NCBI RefSeq assembly: GCF_002999335.1
Contig: NW_020312481.1
Location: 174,989-238,988 of the forward strand
Direction: 5' to 3'
DNA: 64,000 nucleotides
DNA from: Cyclospora cayetanensis
Taxonomy: Eukaryota; Apicomplexa; Conoidasida; Eucoccidiorida; Eimeriidae
The position numbers were made by a program, and so were the translations under genes. Under the pieces are notes generated by a model that was not told the origin of the DNA, did not search any database, and saw nothing but the letters and a program-made list of their open reading frames with translations. Below are positions 56,124 to 64,000 of the stretch, piece by piece (the stretch's first letter is position 1; each line of letters starts with the position of its first letter).

Positions 56124-56826
56124 ATGGTTCCTCACTCGGAAGACCCCGAGGAGATGGGGGAGACCTCGGAGGCTTCTCAGCAACCGAGCAACCGGCTGCA
56201 GCAGGAGCAAAGGAAGGAGTTGGCCTCTCTCGAGCAGCAGGCTGCCCCCGATACCGAAATGGACGAAAAGGTATTGTTCAGACCTTGAAAGGTCAAAAAA
56301 ATACAGCATAACCTTAAGGTTCTAGGTTGGGAGCATTGAGGAATATTCTTCCCCTCAGTTGTGCCGTGTGTTGTGTTGGTTTTGCCGTGATGGCTATTCT
56401 TGGGTCCCACTGGGCCTTCTCTGAGGTCCGATCATAATGGGTAGCTTTTCACAGCTTGAGGGTATGGGGAGGAGGAGGAAAGCGCGAGGAGAAGTGAGAA
56501 GTAATTTTCACCTCGGGGGGGCTGCATCTGGTGTGTGGGATGTGTCAAATGGCAGCTGCGTGCATTTGTTAGGTTACCGCCGTATCGGGTCAGATGTGCC
56601 TTTATGATGAATGCAGAGGCAAGCCGCTCTGATGAATTCTCTTGAGCAAGGAGAAACAGGAGCGGCGGCTCTAGGGGGAACGGCGCAGTGCGCCGTCTCC
56701 GCGAAGGCCGTTCAACAGCTGAAGGATTTGTTGCTGCTACCAGTAGCAGAGGTTGAAGCTGCGCTGCAGCAAGCCGAGGGCAACCACCTGAAGGCTACAC
56801 AGCTTCTTTTGGAGCAGGAGCTTTAG
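56124..56826 (+). CDS. Small UBA-type protein resembling HYPK, 118 residues, two exons
   Basis: Exon 1 (56124-56270) begins at an ATG after a T/C-rich leader and encodes an acidic, Gln/Glu-rich segment ending EMDEK. Exon 2 (56617-56826) follows ATGCAG in phase 0 and begins RQAALMNSLEQ. Together they make 119 codons with the stop. The C-terminal 45 residues (AVSAKAVQQLKDLLLLPVAE, then a helix with EAALQQAEGN and ATQLLLEQEL) fit the three-helix UBA-like domain of HYPK and nascent-chain-associated proteins: a helix, a 'pV.E..AA' turn and a 'GN...A...L' last helix. Family length (about 120-130) also fits. HYPK associates with the NatA acetyltransferase at ribosomes, which would be another ribosome-side factor beside the zuotin gene in this window. 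The assignment rests on fold pattern, not on a unique motif. A stand-alone UBA protein of another kind cannot be excluded. Confidence 0.6.
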
Positions 56827-58317
56827 ATGTATTCATCGCGTTAGCAGTTATCCAAGGCACAAGGGACGGTAAAAGAACGTCAGGGTCTACTTCTGCATCA
56901 TTTGCTCCGCTTCTGTGCATCCATTTGGCTGGGTCCATTCTAGACCCACCAGTTCTTTGCCAGCCGAACAATGGTTTGTTGAGAAGGCTCCTGACGGACG
57001 AACATTTAGTGGAAGCTCTCCGGCCTTCTCCTCAAGGCGTCATAGTCAGTTTTGCGGGCACGCATACACCGGTTCTTTTTGTGCGTTGCAGTGGCGTTCG
57101 GTTGTCCAGAAGTGCTGCAGAGGCCTTAATAGACGAACACCTTACGCAGAATGCACACTCTGCGTCTTTTCTATCCCTCGACCTATGCTAGCACCTGCAC
57201 CGTAGTCGCTAGCGCATAAAGCACTCCTGTTGGCCAATGGCTAACCGAGTTCAAAAGCTTGCTGTAGATGTACATTATGGCGTAGGATTGAAGTGGAGAG
57301 GTTTCAGGTGGCTCATGCCTTCCATACTGTACAGCGCTGGACCTTGGGAGGCACTGAATAGAGGGGGCATCCTACAAAAGCAGAGACCTTGTCAAGTGTT
57401 CAACCGATGCTCCTTGCTCACTTAGAGAGGCGCCAACGAGCCATTTTCGCAGCTCTAGCACTATTGAGCCTTGTAGACTAGGAAGGAGGTCTTGTTAATG
57501 GAAAAGTACACGAAACGCCGTTTCTGATGGACGACGTAACTTGCAAAGTTTTGTCCAACCGTCACATGCCTATTAGAGACAGAATAAAACGTCCACATTT
57601 TGCGCTCTTGGCAAATGGCCTTGGTGTAGGGGGGCCTGCAGATTCGTGCCAACCGCTAGCTTAAGATGTGGCGAGGGTAAGGGCGTGTATGATGTATTTT
57701 TTGCTGCTCTTTTGTCTGTCAATTGTACAAACAGTCTGTAAACAATTACTGATCTTTCACGTGCGTGCAATGAGCTGCAGAACTCTTAACGAATGATATG
57801 TTTGTGGAATGATCTATGACGATGCCTGAAGGCGACGTGCCGGTGAGTCACGTACCAGCACGGCTGCCACTGCTCGTCCATATCTCTTTTTAGAGCTGTA
57901 GCGACAGCCTGATTATCTAAGCCAGTGCTCCCCTCTAAGAGGTCCTTCCTGTAAATGCAGCGATGCGGAACGTGCAGGACTAACACACAGCGTGGATGAA
58001 AGTCTTGACAACACTGGTAGCGTCATACTGTGGATTTGCTCCTTTGCCTGCACATTCCTGGAGCGTAAAGTTTGTTGGGTGTGCTTCATCAAGCAACGTT
58101 GGGAATAATTGGGAAACGATGCAGCGGGAAGGGTGGTGTTCCTGTAAAGCTTCCCAGGTTCCCACAGATTAAATAGTATCAGCCTCTATTCGCGTTTCTT
58201 TCATATAGCAGCAATCCGGTAGACTGGTGAATAGTAGTAAACTCTAGCGAAAAGCAAAAGAAATATGGTTAATTGTGCAATTATTCGTTCCGTTGCGAGG
58301 CAGGACAGGCTTCCCGC

Positions 58318-58446
58318 TTACGCTTTTGCGATCGCGTAATCAAGCATGTAGTCGGGCATATCGGGGGGAATCATGACTTTGGCATCTTTGTAGAGGGTGT
58401 ACTGCAGTGCCTGGTGCTCATCTCGCTGTACTTCGTCGGGGAACAT
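58318..58446 (-). pseudogene. Isolated protein-like exon fragment, unrecognised
   Basis: Read on -, the 42 codons from ATG at 58446 to TAA give a well-formed hydrophilic sequence containing DEVQRDEHQALQYTLYKDA and PPDMPDYMLDYAIAKA. The stop overlaps a donor-like GTAAGC, and an in-phase continuation can be imagined from an acceptor near 57988, so it may be an exon rather than a complete frame. No family is recognised and no confident upstream exon was found. It may be a remnant of a gene or of a mobile element. Confidence 0.25.
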
Positions 58447-59959
58447 CTTCGATCTCTCATTCAAGGGACACTCGCTCCACAAATTGCAAGGTCAACAACA
58501 AGTCCAAGCTACATATAAGCAACCAGCATCAGTCCCTTCTAAATGAAAATATTCGATAGTGTGGAGCTTTAGCTGATGCTTTATATCATGAAATGCCTTG
58601 GGGAAGTAGCCCTGCTTGCTGAAGTTAACTGCACAGTCAGCAGAAGGTTGAGGGCAGAGCAAGATTGGGGGGTTCAGCTTCAAGTACAGTGCTCAACTTC
58701 CTAGTATTTATGTAAGTGAAACATTTCGAACATATATGCTAAGTGTGCGCGGAATTTCAACCGGAGTAGTGCGGCTGGCAGTAGGGAAGCTTCACAGCCG
58801 TTTTACAGGTCGGGGGAGGAAAAGAACATCTTTAAGACCAATATTCAATAGATTTAGCTACTTGAACATTGAAAAGCATTTTTTGCATCGTTGGGTTGCC
58901 ACGCGAAGCCGCAGCTGGATTCTGGCGTATTCTCGTGCGCATCAGATCTTGCAGACCGTGCCATCATGTTCAAAGCAAATAAGGATGAAGAAAAGGACAG
59001 AATGAGTGTAGAAGGCAATTAGTAAAGTGCAGAACAATTTTTTTTTTGAGAAAGACGCACAAGTAAGTGGAAAAAGTGAGCGTGAATAACCCATGTAAAT
59101 CCGTGGCATCAATAACCGGCATTCCCACGCTTTTATTCGTGGCTACTACAGTACCAACTAAATAGAAATTTTAATGGCTAACATAATGACTCTGGAAACC
59201 TGTTTCGAATTCTCTTCTTTCACAGTGAATTTTGCAACCAGCTAGTCAAGTGTCGGATGGAGCCATTTATGAAAGACAAAAGCAATTTATTAGTGCGCAT
59301 GTGCCTGTTCTCGTTTGTCTAGAGCTCCCCGTATCTGCCCTGTAGCCGTCCCATTTACTTGATTTAACCGAGGGTAGTGCAGTTATGGGAGTACAGAAGA
59401 CGGTAGCCTGTGGCAGGCTAAGTTACGCTCAACCACTTTTCACCTCAGTTGTTGTACTTAGGAATTAGAAACGATTAAAGGGTAGTAGGTTGTCTGATTG
59501 TGTAGTTTATTTGTTGGGATATAGCATTGGCTCGACACAAAGAAGCGCAAAGTTGAATACTATTCACTAAATTCGATGTGCATCTATATGTCGATGCTCG
59601 GAGCGCTTAGAAGGTGCAACTACGTGCACCGTAGCGTATTTTCTTCCTTCATGTCGGGAAAGCACAGGAGAGCTAGCAGGAGGATTGATGGAGCATCTTC
59701 ACAAAATACTCAATGAGTTCTATTAGTTTTCATCGAATCTGGATTCAGGTGTGTACATACGGAAACCGTGGCTTGAGCGTTACAGTTGGTAAAACGGCAT
59801 GGTTCGATGCAGCTCTCCCCCTCTGAGCCAGTTGCTGTAAATTCAATGGGATGGAGGCAGTACAAACAGCGCTTGCCTAATGTCTATAAGGTAATGTGTA
59901 GCAAATTACATGTTTTAAAGCAACATTTTGAGGGAGAACATTCCTGGCGAAGGTAGTTC

Positions 59960-61380
59960 ACTGTGGCGTATTGCCTGTTGAGGAGGCCAGGGCCAACTTG
60001 CAAGGTCGCGCGGACGCTGTTGCTCCACAGATGGCAGATAGGAGATATGTCTCAGCTGATAAAACGTTTGCGCACTCTTTAAGACTCGCGGTTGCCGAAG
60101 GGCTGCAGAGTGCGAAGAATTGGCAAGGCAGCTAAAGGCCACTTCGACTCGGAATTTGGTTTTGCCATCATACTCCATGACTTCTATGTAGGATCCGTGC
60201 ACCATGATGTAGTCCTAGGTATGCCATGGGAGACCCGATGGAAAGCGTTCATGGGGCCTCAGCTGAATGCTGTGAAGGTTAGTGTGCCGGAATGTGCTAG
60301 GAAGAAGCAAATCCGGGTCTCCTTGACAACGCTCATTATCCCTGTCGTGAGTGCGGTAGAGTCAGGACATCAGTAAGTTAGGACGAGTTCGTCGTACGGG
60401 AGGTTCTGCAGCCAAGTAGCAAAAGAAGGTTCTGAGCATGAGTCTCGTCTATCTGGCGCTACATTTGTAGAATCCGGGTTAATGTTCCCCTAATGAGTAT
60501 CAGGAATGGTTGAATCTCGAGGAGCTTGCGGATGCTCCATACCTCAATGAATTTAAACTGAGATGACTATAAACTTCATTGTTTGGACAGCCGGAGGTGA
60601 AGGGTCAGGATAGAACCTGAGTCTTTGTCGCCACATTCAGCAAATTAGCCTATTTTGCCTTTCGCCTAAGCACTGAAACGGGGAAGGAAGTAGCACAATT
60701 ATTCTTAATCGGTGTCGAGAAGCTCAACAAATTACTCAGGACAAGAACTCCGAATAAGGAGCACACATTTCTCAGTGCGTTCTCTCGTGTCTGAGCGATT
60801 CAGCAACACAACGATCAGGACATGGTCACTGCGATTTACATCGACGCAGCTGGGCATGGGGCGCACACCCACCGTAGGCTGCAGTATGTGCTACTCTTTG
60901 TCACAAAAGCCCAAATGCTTGGTTTTGCTATTCCTTGCGCTGATTGAGCTCAAAAACAACAGTAAACTCGTGTATCAGCTGCTCTCCCGTGTCCCTACTC
61001 TTTACTGGGGAGCCCCTTTGATTCAATCCTGGACGTGGTGGTCCGGGATCAGCATCCACCCTTATAATAGAAGGCTCTAGGATAATAGCTGACTAGTGCC
61101 TCAAATTTGATGGGCAAAGCTCACGAGTGCTAAGCATAGCATTGTGATAAGCACCGGTCGGTTGTATGTTTCGAGGCTGAAGATTTGGTCGTGGTTGATC
61201 GGCAGGCTCTACGAGATGTGCCCCCAGAGAATCAGACAAAGACGTTTGCGGCCAGGTGCAAGGACTATTCGGAATTCTCTTAAGAACCTGTGCTCTTTCT
61301 TACCCAATCAATGTTGTCACAAGTTGGAGGTGCCTCAGGAATCTATATTAGCGTATTGGAGAAGCTGAGCGTTCCAAAGT
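59960..61380 (+). mobile_element. Degenerate Ty3/gypsy-like retroelement remnant
   Basis: Around 60150-60245 the frame reads FYVGSVHHDVVLGMPWETRW, matching the end of the retropepsin domain of Ty3/gypsy polyproteins, where DVILGMPWL is typical. The preceding 100 bases give a related piece in a different frame (RLAVAEGLQ), suggesting a frameshift. About 1 kb downstream (61140-61280) a frame reads FEAEDLVVVDRQALRDVPPE, which resembles the post-core region of gypsy integrase ('F..GDLV.V....LR'). Reverse transcriptase, RNase H and the integrase core, which should occupy over 2 kb between these, are absent, and stops interrupt all frames. The copy is therefore internally deleted and dead. No long terminal repeats were identified. 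The assignment rests on two short motif matches. Confidence 0.42.
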
Positions 61381-62743
61381 ATCGGCGTTAACGGAGGAGC
61401 TTGGAGGCCTTGGAACCTGAGGGCGAATTCGCGGTTCTGTTTGGTTAGCGACACTTGTCGTCATGGACGTGGCCTTAGCATTCCCTAATCGCTCTTCCCC
61501 TGCAAATATTCTGCCTGCAAGGCGTGTGTTTATCCATGTTTTTGCCCTGGAGCGCTTCTAGTTTTTACTATCAAGGTGTACTTTAAACTGAAATTTATAC
61601 ACCAGCATCCCAGAGCGCTGTCCAAACATTCTTCTTTGTGCTTTTTGGGGTGAAATCGACTAGACTGCTTGGAGTGATGGCTGAATGCAAGTGCAGAAAT
61701 CACTCTGTGGGGTGCTGAGACACTGCTGAACTACTGCGTGTTTGAACCCTTACACATTTTACATGTTTTCTTTCGCCTCATGCAAGGATGATACATTGTA
61801 GAGCTCCGATGACATTAAGCCATCGTCTGCGTTCATCGTGATAATGTGGTCCTTCACTCATTGTTGGCTACAGTGTGTATTTCTTGCCTTCGATTTCCCT
61901 TTACCGGCTGAAGCCCCCTTTGCCTTTGTCACTCGCATTGCAATTACGCTCTTCTGCTTGCCGAGATGTTGATTAGAAGTGCTGGAACTCTTCCGCTGTC
62001 CTCCAGGCAGTTGGCTTCAGGGTGCAGGTACGGAAGACGATGACTTTCCCTTTGAGATGGGGGAAGATGCAGTGGGCAAAGCTAAACTTCAACACTTGCC
62101 ACTCAGCTAATTCTGTTTAGATGAAGTTGAGAAAGAATTGTTGTAATGGTTTGTATGTTAATGTAACTTGTCTATTGTTGAGCAGTAATAGATCAATGCA
62201 GGATGACGCAGTGTTGTGTGCCGGTGCGCTAGATGCTGTGTACAGTAAGCTGTAAGTGCTTGTTGTCCTTTAGGAGCGCTGGTACATGCACCCTAGCTTC
62301 TCATCTTCCACCATAGTGGCGAGCTATGAGGGGCGATGAGAGAAGAAGGCAGGGGTTTTCTGACAAGTATTTGATGACTTTCGTATGCATTTGTATTGAG
62401 TCTGATGTTAGCGTGTTCTTTACGGAGACTTCATATGGAACGTTAAAAACCAACTAGCGGTAAACATAGTTTTTTTCAACTTGGTCACTATATATTCTTA
62501 CATGGCATGAGTACCTACCTCCTCAAGCCTTAAGTTTATAGCCATCTAAGAGGTCTCTTATTGTGGACAATGGGTAAAAGGATTCCTCCTAGAGGGTGCG
62601 AAAAGCCTTCGGGACGAGCAAATCTAAACCACACATAAAAAGCAATGAAAGTGCATCAGTACATTACTAAAAGATTTTGTTTTATTCCAATGGGAGGAAC
62701 TTTCGCGTACACGGAAGTTGTGATCCTTGTATCTGAGGAGACA

Positions 62744-62767
62744 CAGACCTCCGGACTCGGAGGTCTG
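62744..62767. repeat. Perfect inverted repeat, 10-bp arms with a 4-base loop
   Basis: CAGACCTCCG is followed by GACT and then CGGAGGTCTG, able to form a strong hairpin in DNA or RNA. No T run follows it and no gene is adjacent, so it is not an evident terminator. Confidence 0.9.
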
Positions 62768-62816
62768 CTCCGTCAGCTCTCAGGAAAGGTAAGGGGAGGG
62801 CAATAAGGCAGGAACT

Positions 62817-62832
62817 GGGAGTTCGAACTCCC
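62817..62832. repeat. Perfect 16-bp palindrome
   Basis: GGGAGTTCGAACTCCC reads the same on both strands. It superficially resembles a tRNA T-arm, but the loop is one base short and no acceptor or D-arm partners are found upstream. Confidence 0.9.
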
Positions 62833-63524
62833 GTACAGCCTAGCACTTACAGATAGCAATGAACGCTGAAAATTCGGGGCGAAATAGCATTACTGTTTCC
62901 TCATATATAAGGATCCGAACCCAGGTACAGAAACGCAGGAAACACAATATCCAGAGTGAAAAGGCATCCTAATCATCAAAGAGTACTTGTAATATCACAG
63001 CAATGCGCATGATAGCTTTGAGACATGCTGTCGACACACTCAAGTTTCATTATATTTCTGGGATCTTCCAACTGCAGAGCGAAAACGCGCTTTTTTTCCG
63101 GGATCCACCCGACCCGCGGGATCTGTCCGTTGATTTCAATGAACGCAATTCTTCTTTCCCGCCGCGAGATTTTTGCGTTACCTCTGCAAAATACAATAAG
63201 AGTGTCAAAAGGTAGTACCTAGGGCTAGGGCTTACCTTCTGTTGAAACGTGGTCCATCTGGTGGAACGTAGACCGGCCGGCGGCTGCAGCTGGCAGCGCC
63301 AAGCCGAACTCCTTCAGTAGCGCTTGACTGCGATTTCGCCCGCAAGTTCCGTAGTAACATAGTGACGGAAAGCCGTAACCTTTTCATTCTTGTTGTATAT
63401 CTGGGGAGAGATAGCTGGTTTGGGGCCAGCGGCGGCGCTGAGCCTGTAGCGTAACGGCGGCAAAGCAAATCTTGCGGCCTGTTTTCCCACAGTGTTGAAG
63501 TAGTACATTTTTATCTAAGACAAG

Positions 63525-63738
63525 ATGTATTTTACTTATGTTGTTCGGCCAGGAGAGGCCCCAGAGGGCCGGGGACCCCAGTTCGAGCCGTTTTGGACCT
63601 TCTTTGTCCACTACAACCTTCGACTAGGCCTCCTGATTCAGCTTGCCGCATTTTGTGCCCTCATTGCAACCACCACGGCAGGAAGCAAGGATCCCCTTGC
63701 TCTCCTGAGCTTGTACAGATCCAACGCTGAATCCATTG
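63525..63738 (+). CDS. First exon of a membrane protein running off the right edge
   Basis: An ATG at 63525 opens a frame with PGEAPEGRGPQFEPFWTFFV, followed by a hydrophobic helix (LGLLIQLAAFCALIATTTAG) and SKDPLALLSLYRSNAESI. A GTATGT donor lies at 63739 with one base of a split codon before it. The rest of the window after 63738 is non-coding and looks intronic, so the remaining exons lie beyond 64000. The N-terminus is too long before the helix to be a signal peptide, which suggests a membrane anchor or the first of several spans. The family is not recognised. Confidence 0.5.
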
Positions 63739-64000
63739 GTATGTTGCAAAGCAAGAGCGTGTGCACACTGTACCCTGCGCAGTGACTACCCCAAAGAAAG
63801 ATGCACGTGCTGCTGTAGCTGCAGTACACATGCGTCGATCAAAAACAAATCAATAAGTCTAAGCCTATCTAGTTAGTAACCCAAACTGCACCCAGTGGGC
63901 CATTCGCACGACGTCCATATAAAAAACCCCACAGATGCCAAGCAATTCCACAAATTACGACCACTGCAAACGAATACATGCATTCATTCCGCTTTTGCAT
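63739..64000. other. Probable intron running to the window edge
   Basis: Downstream of the GTATGT donor the sequence is AT-rich with stops in every frame, consistent with an intron. Only 262 bases are visible. Confidence 0.4.

Larger units (their letters stand above)
56827..63524. other. Gene-poor region of 6.7 kb with retroelement remnants and inverted repeats
   Basis: Base composition is low-GC and frames are short. It holds a decayed Ty3/gypsy-like segment (about 59960-61380), two inverted repeats (62744-62767 and 62817-62832) and an isolated coding-looking piece on - (58318-58446). An 88-codon ATG frame on + (56925-57191) follows the HYPK-like gene but shows no motif. I see no rRNA or tRNA gene. 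Confidence 0.45.

Noticed and set aside
62759..62840. A tRNA gene suggested by the GGGAGTTCGAACTCCC T-arm-like element
   Set aside because: The loop is six bases instead of seven, the conserved C after the loop is missing, and no acceptor or D-arm pairing is found.
1..64000. CRISPR arrays, operons, Shine-Dalgarno sites or other bacterial features
   Set aside because: The genes are intron-rich and eukaryotic; no spaced direct-repeat array or bacterial signal is present.
1..64000. Telomere-like TTTAGGG arrays, which occur inside some Eimeria chromosomes
   Set aside because: Only isolated single units are found (for example near 2328 and 38712), with no tandem array.

Overview
This window is eukaryotic nuclear DNA. 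Genes are split by many short introns with GT-AG, and occasionally GC-AG, boundaries. Coding DNA is moderately GC-rich, rich in Gln, Ala and Ser codons, and carries CAG-type and other trinucleotide runs. Intergenic DNA is poorer in GC and long. These traits and the gene content fit a coccidian apicomplexan of the Eimeria/Cyclospora type. That placement is inferred from sequence style; no marker gene was compared with a database.

I rebuilt the gene models by hand. At each joint I matched splice phase, and where a family was recognisable I checked it against conserved motifs. From left to right: (1) 1-11633, a very large low-complexity hypothetical protein, or two adjacent ones, on +, ending in a single 7.9-kb open frame of 2644 residues; (2) 13291-15059, a Sec14/CRAL-TRIO lipid-transfer protein on -; (3) 15885-20865, a 15-exon zuotin/DNAJC2 co-chaperone on + with a J domain and two SANT domains; (4) 24298-24706, a possible 79-residue protein on -; (5) 25986-26516, a basic Ser/Arg-rich exon candidate on +; (6) 27620-30667, a Pirh2/RCHY1-type CHY + RING ubiquitin ligase on -, with an Asp tract; (7) 33180-38259, a 10-exon TBC-domain Rab GAP on -; (8) 41805-44906, a seven-exon multi-pass membrane protein of unknown family on -; (9) 46083-48316, a five-exon protein on - with an N-terminal signal peptide, a candidate apicoplast or secreted protein; (10) 49400-52792, a nine-exon WBP11-like splicing factor on +; (11) 56124-56826, a small UBA-type protein resembling HYPK on +; (12) 63525 onward, the first exon of a membrane protein that runs off the right end.

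The recognised genes are housekeeping functions: nascent-chain folding (zuotin, possibly HYPK), ubiquitin transfer, membrane traffic (TBC, Sec14) and splicing (WBP11). They form no operon or obvious pathway cluster. Three start-to-start pairs are divergent: Sec14/zuotin, signal-peptide protein/WBP11, and RING/TBC only in the loose sense of neighbours on the same strand. About half the window has no gene I can support. The 6.7-kb stretch 56827-63524 holds a decayed Ty3/gypsy-like element and several inverted repeats.

The most interesting items are the giant Arg-Pro-rich protein, a phase- and homology-supported GC-AG intron with two further candidates, the unknown membrane protein whose two transmembrane exons end in the same twelve bases, and the unrecognised signal-peptide protein.
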